Source: an uncultured Halieaceae bacterium (GTDB lineage Bacteria > Pseudomonadota > Gammaproteobacteria > Pseudomonadales > Halieaceae). From it: DNA of 64,000 nt. The notes under the pieces were generated by a model. It worked only from the letters and a program-made list of their open reading frames with translations, did not search any database and had not been told where the DNA came from. The stretch is from positions 1 through 64,000 of the forward strand of contig CALJFL010000028.1 in assembly GCA_938074135.1 (NCBI GenBank). Direction: 5' to 3'. Below are positions 1-10,522 of the stretch, one piece after another. Both the position numbers and the translations under genes were made by a program. Every line of letters begins with the position of its first letter. Position 1 is the stretch's first letter.

Positions 1-304
1 ATACATCGGTGTGAATTTCGACAAAACGGCCGGTTATGTCTGTCGCCTCAACACTAGTGTCGCTGGAGGTCTTGGTGTCAGTAGCTTCTGGCACCGATGG
101 AATATCTTCATTGCTGCTGCCAGTGGCTGCTGGCTCAGTGAGCTCAGGAAGTGCCGGTATTACAGACCCTCCATTAGTGATCAAGCGTGAGCCACTGTCG
201 GCGATGTCAGTGTCACGGGAATCTTTGAAAGCCACCCACTCTGTTAGCAGCATGAAGGCCAGCACAGCGATAACGCCAATGAGCAAAGAACGTTGCAAAT
301 CCAT
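1..304 (-). CDS. yidC: Membrane protein insertase YidC (N-terminal part only)
   Basis: Only the first 101 codons are present; the gene continues off the left edge. Read leftward from the ATG at 304 the protein begins M-D-L-Q-R-S and has an N-terminal membrane segment at about residues 6-23, then a Ser/Thr- and acid-rich stretch leading into the periplasmic P1 domain of the gammaproteobacterial family. YidC inserts and folds inner-membrane proteins, alone or with SecYEG. It lies 17 bp downstream of yidD in the usual rpmH-rnpA-yidD-yidC order, which supports the call more than the short sequence does. Confidence 0.9.
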   Translation of the reverse strand, partial: MDLQRSLLIGVIAVLAFMLLTEWVAFKDSRDTDIADSGSRLITNGGSVIPALPELTEPAATGSSNEDIPSVPEATDTKTSSDTSVEATDITGRFVEIHTDV

Positions 305-321
305 AATAAAGAAGTCAGTTG

Positions 322-561
322 TCAGTGAGAGTGATTACAGGGAGGGACAGGATCAATGCCGCCCTCGTGCCATGGGTGGCACTTGCCAAGGCGACGCATG
401 GCCAGGTAGCTTCCTTTTATAACCCCATGAGTTTCGATCGCGTCCATCGCGTAAGAGGAACAACTGGGATAAAAACGGCAATGATTGCCCAGTAGCGGAC
501 TGATGCAGGCCTTATACACGGAAAGGATAAATATCAGTAATCGTCGCATCAGTTTATCCAT
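322..561 (-). CDS. yidD: Membrane protein insertion efficiency factor YidD
   Basis: A 79-residue protein starting M-D-K-L-M-R-R. It contains the family hallmarks: an amphipathic N-terminus, the [10 protein letters not shown] segment, the cysteine signature [11 protein letters not shown] and the C-terminal [14 protein letters not shown] motif. YidD is a small inner-membrane-associated protein that helps YidC-dependent insertion. The chosen ATG overlaps the rnpA stop by 8 bp, which fits translational coupling; a start at the next Met (549) is also possible. A much longer frame continues upstream but is antisense overlap with rnpA. Confidence 0.93.
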   Translation of the reverse strand: MDKLMRRLLIFILSVYKACISPLLGNHCRFYPSCSSYAMDAIETHGVIKGSYLAMRRLGKCHPWHEGGIDPVPPCNHSH

Positions 562-958
562 TGAGGTCTCGCGCAGCTTTCGCGCTGTTTTCCAGCAGCT
601 TTTGCCACTGCTGCCGCAATATAGATGAAAGCGTGGCGTTGTCCAACTGGTCCAGACCTCGTCTTGCCAGTAGAACCACGTCCAGATTGGCCGTGTCAGC
701 CGGCAGATGCCGGAAAAACTCCCTGCTGACTCGCTTGATGCGGTTACGCTGAACCGCAAGGCGGACGTTCTTTTTGGCTATGACCAGACCCAGACGGTGC
801 TGGTCACTGGTGTTGCTTCGAGCCAACAGCAACAGGTGACGGTGTGAGGCGCGCGCCTCGGCGCCGTCGAACACATTGCCGTAATCCGCTGCCTTGAGTA
901 GTCGCCGGTCTTTGCCGAAGGACGCGTCAGCCCTGGGTATGTCTTGTGCACTGCTCAC
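554..958 (-). CDS. rnpA: Ribonuclease P protein component
   Basis: 134 residues. This is the protein cofactor of RNase P, which removes 5' leaders from pre-tRNAs. The conserved basic RNR motif is visible as [15 protein letters not shown] around residues 70-84, following the [12 protein letters not shown] strand. It lies between rpmH and yidD in the same leftward operon. The acidic, poorly conserved first 15-20 residues leave room for a slightly later start. Confidence 0.95.
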   Translation of the reverse strand: MSSAQDIPRADASFGKDRRLLKAADYGNVFDGAEARASHRHLLLLARSNTSDQHRLGLVIAKKNVRLAVQRNRIKRVSREFFRHLPADTANLDVVLLARRGLDQLDNATLSSILRQQWQKLLENSAKAARDLNG

Positions 959-973
959 CCAGTGCGACTTCTA

Positions 974-1108
974 TTACGCGGAAAGGCGCTTGCGACCCTT
1001 GGCGCGGCGACGATTCAATACATGACGGCCGCCCTTGGTGGCCATGCGAGAGCGGAAGCCGTGTGTGCGCTTGCGTTTCAATACGCTGGGCTGAAATGTT
1101 CTTTTCAT
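974..1108 (-). CDS. rpmH: 50S ribosomal protein L34
   Basis: A 44-residue, very basic protein starting [20 protein letters not shown] and ending [12 protein letters not shown], which is the complete L34 sequence pattern. It is the first gene of the leftward rpmH-rnpA-yidD-yidC cluster and borders the origin, so its promoter lies in the intergenic DNA to the right. Confidence 0.97.
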   Translation of the reverse strand: MKRTFQPSVLKRKRTHGFRSRMATKGGRHVLNRRRAKGRKRLSA

Positions 1109-1374
1109 CGTGATTCATCCAAAACAGTAATAAATGAAGGCAGAACTACGCACAGGTAGCTGGGCCAAAAAAAGGTTGGGTATTCTAGAGAAAGCAGGGC
1201 GTGAATTCAATCACGGTGTTGGTATATTTGCTACCAGTACTTTCATGGTCGAGACGTCGCGTTCGCACTGTTTTTTTGACGCCCCTGGTCATCCCCGTTC
1301 GCTGGCGGATAAACTCCAGTAAATTCCGCCATTTAGGGCATTAGCACACAGCTGGCCCCAAAGATATCAACAAG

Positions 1375-1383
1375 TTATCCACA
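1375..1383 (+). promoter_or_regulatory. DnaA box (TTATCCACA)
   Basis: Exact match to the high-affinity DnaA consensus, at the left edge of the AT-rich part of oriC. Confidence 0.85.
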
Positions 1384-1493
1384 GAACAATGTGTCCCCCG
1401 AATTATTTCTACCACCAACTCAAATAATAGCCTATTTATTTATAACCTATTGAAAAATATATAAAACATGGACGATCAAAATTATATAAAATA

Positions 1494-1502
1494 TGTGGAT
1501 AA
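1494..1502 (-). promoter_or_regulatory. DnaA box, inverted (TGTGGATAA on + strand)
   Basis: Exact match to the DnaA consensus on the minus strand, 110 bp from and facing the box at 1375. Together the two flank the AT-rich unwinding candidate. Confidence 0.85.
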
Positions 1503-1625
1503 CTCTGTCTCGCCAGAGTATGATGCTCGCTCTGGCTCGGGGAAAGAGCCGGACACAATAAAAGTTTATCATCGCTATATAAGATTAGGGCGCCAGCACT
1601 CAAAACTGGCCCTGAGGGGAATAAT

Positions 1626-3077
1626 TTGGCTGATGTAGTTTGGCAGCGGTGTGTTTCACGCCTACAGGACGAGCTGCCGTCTCAGCAATTCAACACCTGG
1701 ATAAGACCGTTGCAGGCTAACGAGAATGGTGGCCGGCTTCATTTGTACGCACCTAACCGGTTCATCAAGGACTTCGTGTCTGACAAATTCGGCGATCGCA
1801 TCACGCAGTTGGTGAATGAAGTCGATGATGATGTGGCCAGGGATGTGGTTTTGGAAATAGGTAGTGGCGCTGACGCGGGCTCGCCCACACCGGCAGTAGC
1901 TGACATAGGCCTTGCCCAGGGCGTTAATCCCGGTATTTCTGGCTCGGCTGTCAATGGCAGCCAGCACCCGGCCGCGCAGGGTGCCGTGGTTGGCTCGCCC
2001 ATGCGCCAGGAAAACACCCACAGCCGCCGTGCCGAGGTTGAGGGTGCTCTGCAGCATCAGCCCAATCTGGTAGAAAACTATCGCTTCGACAACTTTGTTG
2101 AAGGTAAGTCCAACCAGCTTGCCTTGGCCGCTGCTCGCCAAGTGGCTGAAAATCCTGGGGATTCCTATAATCCGTTGTTTTTGTACGGGGGCGTCGGATT
2201 GGGTAAGACACACCTGATGCACGCCGTGGGCAACGCTCTGCGGGAGCAAAACCCAGGCGCAAAGATCGTTTACCTGCACTCGGAGCGATTCGTTGCCGAC
2301 ATGGTCAAGGCGCTACAACTGGGCGCTATTACCGATTTCAAGCGGTACTACCGATCGGTGGACGCGCTGCTTATCGACGACATCCAGTTTTTTGCCAAAA
2401 AAGATCGTTCCCAGGAGGAGTTTTTCCACACGTTTAATGCGTTGCTAGAGGGTGGGCAGCAGATGATCCTGACCTGCGACCGCTACCCCAAGGAAATCGA
2501 CGGCCTGGAAGAACGCCTCAAGTCGCGCTTTGGGTGGGGCCTTACTGTTGCGGTAGAGCCGCCTGAACTGGAGACCCGGGTCGCTATCCTGATGACCAAA
2601 GCGACACAGGCGCGTGTGGACCTGCCGCCGGACGCGGCCTTTTTCATTGCCCAGAGAATACGGTCTAATGTTAGAGAGCTCGAGGGTGCGCTGAAGAGGG
2701 TGATAGCTAGCGCTCACTTCACGGGTCGGGCGGTGGATATAGACCTGATTAAGGAGAGCCTTAAGGATTTGCTGGCGCTACAGGACAAGCAGGTCAGCAT
2801 GGACAATATACAGCGCACCGTTGCCGAGTATTACAAGATCAAGATGGCGGACCTGATGTCCCGTCGCCGCAGTCGCTCGGTAGCGAGGCCGCGCCAGGTT
2901 GCTATGGCGCTGTCCAAGGAGCTCACCAACCACAGCCTGCCCGAGATCGGCGACAGCTTTGGTGGCAGAGATCACACGACAGTGTTGCACGCATGTCGTA
3001 AAATCAAGGAGCTTCGCGAGACCAACTCGGATATTCGCGAGGATTATAAGAACCTGCTGCGCTCTCTCACCACCTGA
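1626..3077 (+). CDS. dnaA: Chromosomal replication initiator protein DnaA
   Basis: 483 residues. DnaA binds DnaA boxes, oligomerises as an ATP-bound AAA+ filament and melts oriC. Visible parts: domain I (about 1-80, starting [20 protein letters not shown]), a Gly/Ala-rich linker domain II, an AAA+ domain with Walker [10 protein letters not shown] near residue 188 and Walker [10 protein letters not shown] near 247, and a C-terminal helix-turn-helix with the signature [15 protein letters not shown] near 445. The start is a TTG with GAGGGG 6-8 bp upstream; no ATG fits as well. It lies directly beside the origin. Confidence 0.98.
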   Translation: MADVVWQRCVSRLQDELPSQQFNTWIRPLQANENGGRLHLYAPNRFIKDFVSDKFGDRITQLVNEVDDDVARDVVLEIGSGADAGSPTPAVADIGLAQGVNPGISGSAVNGSQHPAAQGAVVGSPMRQENTHSRRAEVEGALQHQPNLVENYRFDNFVEGKSNQLALAAARQVAENPGDSYNPLFLYGGVGLGKTHLMHAVGNALREQNPGAKIVYLHSERFVADMVKALQLGAITDFKRYYRSVDALLIDDIQFFAKKDRSQEEFFHTFNALLEGGQQMILTCDRYPKEIDGLEERLKSRFGWGLTVAVEPPELETRVAILMTKATQARVDLPPDAAFFIAQRIRSNVRELEGALKRVIASAHFTGRAVDIDLIKESLKDLLALQDKQVSMDNIQRTVAEYYKIKMADLMSRRRSRSVARPRQVAMALSKELTNHSLPEIGDSFGGRDHTTVLHACRKIKELRETNSDIREDYKNLLRSLTT

Positions 3078-3221
3078 GAGGCGCTCAAGTTGGACGGATA
3101 GGCTGCCAGCCATTTTCGCCAGCCAGGTCAGAACCCGGCTAATAAGCGGGGCCTGATCGGCGGTTTGTAATATGGTTATGGTGAGGTATGGCAACAGTTA
3201 CCAGTAAGGAAGACCTGTAAT

Positions 3222-4325
3222 ATGAAGTTTGTGATTTCCCGGGATGCGCTGATCACACCACTTAATCTGGTGGCCGGAGTGGTAGAGCGGCGCCAGACGC
3301 TGCCCATACTGGCTAATGTAAAGCTGGTTCTGGATGGCGATCGGCTCTCGCTCACCGGCACAGACCTGGAGGTCGAACTGGTAGGGCGGGTGCAGTTGGC
3401 TCAGGCCGGTGACTCGGGAGAGGTTACTGTGCCAGCGCGCAAGTTGGTCGATATCTGCAAATCCCTGCCCGAGGGCAGTGACATCCAGTTTTTGGCCGAG
3501 GAGGGTAAGGTTACGGTCAAGTCCGGTCGCAGTCGTTTTACGCTATCGACATTGCCGGCCAGGGAATTCCCCAGTGTGGAAGACAGCCTGGGCACGCACC
3601 AATTCACTATCAAACAAGGTCAGCTCAAGCGGCTTATCGAGCGCACCGCTTTTGCCATGGCGCAACAGGATGTTCGTTACTATCTGAACGGGATGCTGTG
3701 GGAGATAAAATCCGGACAGCTGCGGGTTGTTGCTACTGATGGCCACCGCCTCGCTATGTGCACCTTGCCCTCATCGGTCGATGCCGGAGGTGACGCGCAG
3801 GTAATATTGCCACGCAAGGGTGTATTGGAGCTATCGCGCCTGTTGCTTGAAGATGACGCCGATATCGCCATTGTGATTGGCAGCAACCACATCCGCGCGA
3901 ACACGACTGATTTCACGTTCACCTCGAAACTCGTGGACGGCAAGTTTCCCGATTATGAGCGCGTGCTGCCGCGCGCGGCGGATAAGATTGTGCATGGTTC
4001 CCGTTTGGAACTCAGGCAGGCGTTTACCCGTACAGCGATTCTTTCAAATGAGAAGTATCGCGGAGTTCGCCTCAAGTTAACGACAGATACCCTCGAGATC
4101 GTCGCAAATAACCCCGAGCAGGAAGAAGCCGAAGAACTCGTGGCAGTGCAATATGCGGGGGATAGCCTGGAGATCGGGTTCAATGTCAGTTACCTATTGG
4201 ATGTACTTGGTGTGCTCAGTGGTGAGCAGATCAAGATGTCGCTGGCAGACCCAAACAGCAGCGCCCTGCTGGAAGAGTCAGAGGATGGCGACTCTTTGTA
4301 TGTTGTTATGCCAATGCGCCTCTGA
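3222..4325 (+). CDS. dnaN: DNA polymerase III beta sliding clamp
   Basis: 367 residues, the usual length. The protein forms the ring-shaped dimer that tethers DNA polymerase III and many repair enzymes to DNA. It has the three-domain clamp pattern, beginning MKFVISRDALITPLNLVAGV and ending with YVVMPMRL, the conserved C-terminus that forms part of the partner-binding pocket. It lies 144 bp after dnaA and 81 bp before recF, the standard order. Confidence 0.98.
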   Translation: MKFVISRDALITPLNLVAGVVERRQTLPILANVKLVLDGDRLSLTGTDLEVELVGRVQLAQAGDSGEVTVPARKLVDICKSLPEGSDIQFLAEEGKVTVKSGRSRFTLSTLPAREFPSVEDSLGTHQFTIKQGQLKRLIERTAFAMAQQDVRYYLNGMLWEIKSGQLRVVATDGHRLAMCTLPSSVDAGGDAQVILPRKGVLELSRLLLEDDADIAIVIGSNHIRANTTDFTFTSKLVDGKFPDYERVLPRAADKIVHGSRLELRQAFTRTAILSNEKYRGVRLKLTTDTLEIVANNPEQEEAEELVAVQYAGDSLEIGFNVSYLLDVLGVLSGEQIKMSLADPNSSALLEESEDGDSLYVVMPMRL

Positions 4326-4406
4326 AGGCCTCGGGGGAACCTGTCGGGCGTACATCACCGCGACCACCCAACACACCACGCACACCAGTGAGAAGCAGTA
4401 AAGCGC

Positions 4407-5513
4407 GTGTCTCTCACACAGCTTAATATTCATGCCGTGCGAAACCTGCGAGAGGTCAAGCTTGCGGGCCTGGGCAGAGTTAATGTGTTTTACGGTGCCA
4501 ACGGCAGCGGCAAGACCAGCGTGTTGGAAGCAATTCACCTGTTGGGGATGGCGAGATCTTTCAGGAGTACCAGCGCGCGAACCCTCATAACACATGGCCA
4601 GGAAAGCTGTACCGTTTTTGGATCTGTCCACGCTGGGTCCAAGGGGGAGGGCGCCGCCGTTGGTCTTGGCATACAGCGACAGCTAACGGGTGAGGCTAAC
4701 ATCAAGATAGGCGGTAGTCCTGCAAAGGCCGTGTCAGAACTGATTGAGCAGCTGCCATTGCTGGTGATTAACGCAGATAGCTTTGATTTGTTGAATGGGC
4801 CGCCCAGGTCTCGGCGGCAGTACCTGGATTGGGGAGTGTTCCACGTGGAACATGCGTTTCTAAGCCAGTGGCAGCGCTTTCAACGGTGCATAAAACAGCG
4901 CAATAACTTGCTGCGCCGTGATAAAATAGCAGATGTTGAGGTTGCCAGCTGGACGCGCGACCTGATTGCTTCTGGCACCGCTATCGACCGGTTCCGGCAG
5001 GCCTATTTCCAGCAGTTGGCACCTTGTTTCAAGACCATAATGGCGTCATTAGTGCCGGAGTTGAAGAATTTAGAGCTGCGTTACAGGCAGGGTTGGGATA
5101 AGCACCAGAGCTATGAGGAGGCGCTGAATAACAGCTATAGCGCAGACTGTGACCGGGGCTACACCCATGTGGGGCCGCAGCGCGCTGATATGCGGGTCAC
5201 TGTCGATGGCTATTCAGCGGCAGATACCTTGTCCAGGGGCCAGCAAAAGCTTTTGGTCTGTGGTTTGAAGCTCGCTCAGGGCAGGCTGATGGCCGATAAC
5301 GGGCGGGAAAAGTGTGTTTACCTGGTAGACGACCTGCCATCGGAGCTTGATAAGTTGCACAGCGAACTGGTGGCAAAGGAATTGGAAGCTATGGGGGCCC
5401 AGGTGTTTATCACCTGTGTAAATCGTCAGGACATAGAATCAGTGTGGCCGAACCCGGCAGAGCTTGCCATGTTCCACGTGGAACATGGCAGTATTGCACC
5501 GGTGGCGGGCTGA
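4407..5513 (+). CDS. recF: DNA replication and repair protein RecF
   Basis: 368 residues. An SMC-like ATPase that helps load RecA at single-strand gaps with RecO and RecR. The Walker A motif YGANGSGKTS is near residue 30, the signature region SRGQQKLLVCGLKLAQG near 275, and Walker B YLVDDLPSELD near 310. The start is GTG; the Shine-Dalgarno sequence is weak. Two perfect parS-like palindromes lie inside the reading frame, one mid-gene and one 30 bp before the stop, so the segment has a double coding and segregation role. Confidence 0.96.
   Translation: MSLTQLNIHAVRNLREVKLAGLGRVNVFYGANGSGKTSVLEAIHLLGMARSFRSTSARTLITHGQESCTVFGSVHAGSKGEGAAVGLGIQRQLTGEANIKIGGSPAKAVSELIEQLPLLVINADSFDLLNGPPRSRRQYLDWGVFHVEHAFLSQWQRFQRCIKQRNNLLRRDKIADVEVASWTRDLIASGTAIDRFRQAYFQQLAPCFKTIMASLVPELKNLELRYRQGWDKHQSYEEALNNSYSADCDRGYTHVGPQRADMRVTVDGYSAADTLSRGQQKLLVCGLKLAQGRLMADNGREKCVYLVDDLPSELDKLHSELVAKELEAMGAQVFITCVNRQDIESVWPNPAELAMFHVEHGSIAPVAG
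4837..4852. promoter_or_regulatory. parS: parS site (ParB binding), first copy
   Basis: TGTTCCACGTGGAACA, a perfect 16-bp palindrome identical to the parS consensus known from Pseudomonas. It lies within recF, about 3.3 kb from oriC, where ParB is expected to load for origin segregation. Confidence 0.88.
5465..5490. promoter_or_regulatory. parS: parS site (ParB binding), second copy within a 26-bp palindrome
   Basis: The same 16-bp core TGTTCCACGTGGAACA occupies 5470-5485. The perfect palindrome extends to 26 bp (TGCCA on the left, TGGCA on the right). It sits 633 bp from the first copy and encodes residues close to the RecF C-terminus. Confidence 0.88.
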
Positions 5514-5586
5514 ACGAAGGGTTTTACGGGTTGCCCGCATATACAGAGGTGGGCGGCACAGCAAGAAGCATTCATTATCACGATAA

Positions 5587-8013
<2,427 letters not shown>

Positions 8014-8023
8014 TCGATGGACT

Positions 8024-8075
8024 GTGTTGGTTCTCACGCTATTTGAAAATTTCTCAGCTTAAGTGAAAAACCAAC
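8024..8075. repeat. Imperfect hairpin between gyrB and the LysR gene; left copy of a flanking repeat
   Basis: GTTGGTTCTCAC at 8026-8037 can pair with GTGAAAAACCAAC at 8063-8075. The two converging genes end on either side, so it may act as a bidirectional terminator, although no strong T-run follows. The left arm (8024-8038) recurs inverted and exact over 15 bp at 12457-12471, beyond the far end of the LysR-to-sulfatase module. Confidence 0.55.
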
Positions 8076-8089
8076 GTTAAGAGGTTTGG

Positions 8090-8989
8090 TTACGCCCGGT
8101 AATTCTCAGCGATGGCCTTCCAGGCTAGGTCCAATGTTTCCGTCGCGTGAGGATCCCGACAGGCACAACAGATGTTGTATTGAATTTTGGCTGTCATGCT
8201 AATTTGGGTCAGCCTTCCTGAAACCAGTGCTTCCTCCAGTTGTTCTGGCGTCCCTGCCGTTATGATATCAGTAGTCGCCGCCAGAGAGATTAGTGTCTGG
8301 TAATCATCGCTTTCTATTTGTGGGACTCTCGGTGGCTCTGGTGTCCCTGCCGCCTTTAAAGCGTCGTTAAAGGTAGTTTGCCAGTACCGGTGTATATGGG
8401 GCAAAGCCAGGTTTCTTTGCAGCAGGTCAGCCAGCGAATAAGGGGCGCCCCCGAAGATCGGGTTATCAGGCCTGGCCGCAAAGATTACCTCTCGTTTTTT
8501 CAGAACCATAACTTCAATATCTTCGAAGGCTGTGGTGTGGGTCAGGTCGCCTATAAAAAGGTCTATCTCTCCACGCCGTAGCTGTTGAATCGGTTCATCG
8601 TGTGCAGAAACTGCCACGGTTGCTGCAACATCTGGCCGGTCCTTCAATAAGCCCCTAAGTACGGGCAGCAAAACTGTGTGAGTAGCGAGAGGTCCGCAGC
8701 CGATTCTCAGCGCTTCATTGGTTTTCTCCTGAATGACTTGAAGCTTGTGATCAAAGTCGGCCGCCGCGAGCTCCAATTCTTTGCAAGCCTCCAGTAGTTG
8801 TTGTCCTCTACTGGTAGGAGTAGTAGCAGCTCTACTGCGATCAAATATCTGAAAACCGCAGTCCTCCTCTGCGCGCTGCACAAGTCGGGTTAGTTTGACC
8901 GGGGTTATGCCCAAAGTCGCGGCAGTGGTTTTGAAACTGCCGATAGAGGCCAGTGAGATAAGTGCGTTTAAAGCTTCTCTGGATAGCAT
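8090..8989 (-). CDS. LysR-family transcriptional regulator
   Basis: 299 residues. The N-terminal winged helix-turn-helix (about residues 5-65) reads LNALISLASIGSFKTTAATL followed by a recognition helix containing TPVKLTRLVQRAEE. The C-terminal part has the length and pattern of the LysR effector-binding domain. It is transcribed away from the DUF302 lipoprotein gene, the classic arrangement for a LysR protein that controls its divergent neighbour and itself. The effector is unknown. The helix-turn-helix differs from the usual FTRAAERLHVSQPALS pattern, so the subfamily is unclear. Confidence 0.85.
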   Translation of the reverse strand: MLSREALNALISLASIGSFKTTAATLGITPVKLTRLVQRAEEDCGFQIFDRSRAATTPTSRGQQLLEACKELELAAADFDHKLQVIQEKTNEALRIGCGPLATHTVLLPVLRGLLKDRPDVAATVAVSAHDEPIQQLRRGEIDLFIGDLTHTTAFEDIEVMVLKKREVIFAARPDNPIFGGAPYSLADLLQRNLALPHIHRYWQTTFNDALKAAGTPEPPRVPQIESDDYQTLISLAATTDIITAGTPEQLEEALVSGRLTQISMTAKIQYNICCACRDPHATETLDLAWKAIAENYRA

Positions 8990-9021
8990 TGGTTGATTTT
9001 AGTTACAAAATATGAAACCTA

Positions 9022-9051
9022 TAATACATAAAGTGAAACTATGTTGTATTA
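9022..9051. promoter_or_regulatory. Inverted repeat in the LysR divergent intergenic region (possible operator)
   Basis: TAATACA at 9022-9028 and its exact reverse complement TGTATTA at 9045-9051 are separated by 16 bp in an AT-rich spacer 33 bp upstream of the LysR start. Position and symmetry suit a LysR operator, but the arms do not form the classic T-N11-A half sites. The identification is inference. Confidence 0.35.
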
Positions 9052-9155
9052 CATTTTTGCTATCAACATACTTTCGGTTGCATTGTACCCCTTCCGTTCA
9101 AAGGGAACCGCCATGCCATTATCCCAACTTTAGGACAAGTCGGAGCATCTTGAAT

Positions 9156-10058
9156 ATGTTTAATAGCAGGTCTATTCGCCTGTACTTTGTGATGAGTGCA
9201 GCGCTGCTAGTTGCCGGGTGTGGTGGTTCAGAGCCGATAGCGGATGAACGCTATACTGAGACAGACCGGATGGTCAGCCTTATGGAGAAGAACCTGGTCG
9301 CCTTTCCAGCGCTGTCAAAAGTGGTTGATATTGACCACTCCCGCCTTGGTCAACAAGCCGGATCACCGATGCCCCCGGCTAGAGTGTTTATCTTCAGTGA
9401 TTCGCAACTGGAGTCTGAGTTGATAAAACAGAATCCATTGGTCGCACTGGACCTACCTTTAAGGGTGCTGGCATTCGAGGATGGACGTGATAGCTCCAGT
9501 AAAATTATATACAACACTTTCGATTACCTGGTTTCCCGCTATCAGCTAGATCCCGCCTCTACAGAAACGTTGCGGGAAAGGTATACCGCAAACCTGCGCG
9601 TTGCTTCCAATGGCATTGCAACAACAGCAGTGTCCACATTCCCTGAGAACACAATGAGCCCAGACGGAATTATCACGATCTCGAGCCCTTATGGCTTTGA
9701 AGAAACTGTAGAACGGGTAGTTGCGGCCATCGATGCACAGGGCGATACCATGCATTTTGGGACGGTAGATTTCCAGGCCAACGCCCGCGAACTGGGCGTT
9801 GATATACCGCGCTCCTACTTAATCCTGTTTGGTGGCCCAGGGCCCGGTGGGAAAGCAATGGTCGAGGCACCGACGCTTGGATTGGATGGTTTTTGCCAGA
9901 AATTCCTGATCTGGGAGGATGCGTCAGGGCAGATCAAGCTTTCCTTTAACGACTTGCTGGCGCTGGCTGAGCGGCAGGGTGTGAAAAAGGCGATAGCCCT
10001 GCGCGTTATCGACTATCGTTTAAAGAAAACGTTTGGTGATGCGCTTGCAGGTAATTAG
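9156..10058 (+). CDS. Lipoprotein with two DUF302 domains
   Basis: 300 residues from the ATG at 9156, chosen because it yields a lipoprotein signal peptide: Arg-containing N-terminus, hydrophobic core, lipobox LLVAGC with Cys at about residue 22. Two DUF302-like units follow, about residues 35-145 and 165-285. Both show the pattern of a helix, a strand with hydrophobic-FGxP-type turn (LILFGGPGPGGKAMVEAP in the second), then a Leu-rich helix and a W/E-D strand. The first unit is degenerate. The biochemical role of DUF302 is unknown. It is the first gene of a rightward trio (lipoprotein, DUF4345 protein, sulfatase-like) divergent from the LysR gene. Confidence 0.75.
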   Translation: MFNSRSIRLYFVMSAALLVAGCGGSEPIADERYTETDRMVSLMEKNLVAFPALSKVVDIDHSRLGQQAGSPMPPARVFIFSDSQLESELIKQNPLVALDLPLRVLAFEDGRDSSSKIIYNTFDYLVSRYQLDPASTETLRERYTANLRVASNGIATTAVSTFPENTMSPDGIITISSPYGFEETVERVVAAIDAQGDTMHFGTVDFQANARELGVDIPRSYLILFGGPGPGGKAMVEAPTLGLDGFCQKFLIWEDASGQIKLSFNDLLALAERQGVKKAIALRVIDYRLKKTFGDALAGN

Positions 10059-10090
10059 CGTCCAACCAAGGATCAACAGGGGGAAGGAAT

Positions 10091-10474
10091 ATGAGTAAAG
10101 AAAGTGTCTTTCTACTGGTTGCCGCTGCGGGCCTCACACCAATTGCACTTGCATATGGTCTGCTGCCGGCAACTACTGTGCCCATGCTCTATGGTGTGGA
10201 GATCGATTCGGTCAATATTGTTCACATCTTTCGAGCGGTCATGGGGCTCTATCTGGCGATGGTTATTTTTTGGGTCATGGGTGCAACTCGAGAGCCCCTG
10301 CGACTTGCCGCTCTTTATAGCTTGGTCGTTTTTATGGGGGGCTTGGCCATGGGGCGACTCCTGAGCCTGTTGGTTGATGGCATCCCGGTAGCCCCTCTTG
10401 TGATCTACCTTGTTCTGGAGGTGGGGTTTGCACTGGTTGGCCTTAAGTTAGCCAAGGGTCTGCCCACTGGTTGA
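10091..10474 (+). CDS. DUF4345 family membrane protein
   Basis: 127 residues, predicted to be all membrane: four hydrophobic segments at about 5-25, 45-65, 72-92 and 98-120. The pattern HIFRAVMGLYLAMVIFW and the later GRLLSLLVDGIPVAP match the DUF4345 family, which is of unknown function. RBS GGGGAAGG lies just upstream of the ATG. It is 32 bp after the lipoprotein gene and abuts the sulfatase-like gene, so the three are probably co-transcribed. Confidence 0.75.
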   Translation: MSKESVFLLVAAAGLTPIALAYGLLPATTVPMLYGVEIDSVNIVHIFRAVMGLYLAMVIFWVMGATREPLRLAALYSLVVFMGGLAMGRLLSLLVDGIPVAPLVIYLVLEVGFALVGLKLAKGLPTG

Positions 10475-10522
10475 TTGCGGCCACAGCTTAATTTTCTATT
10501 ACAAAACTCTCAGGATATAAAC

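Larger units (their letters stand above)
1109..1625. other. oriC: Chromosomal replication origin region (oriC)
   Basis: A 517-bp non-coding interval between divergent rpmH and dnaA. It holds two perfect 9-bp DnaA boxes in opposite orientation (1375-1383 plus strand, 1494-1502 minus strand). Between them lies a markedly AT-rich stretch, about 1400-1493, rich in TAT/TTTAT/ATATAA steps, which is a plausible DNA-unwinding element. The placement matches the Pseudomonas-type origin. The interval must also contain the dnaA and rpmH promoters, which I did not pin down. Confidence 0.88.

Noticed and set aside
1662..2279. 205-codon frame antisense to dnaA
   Set aside because: Overlaps the conserved DnaA coding sequence and shows no domain.
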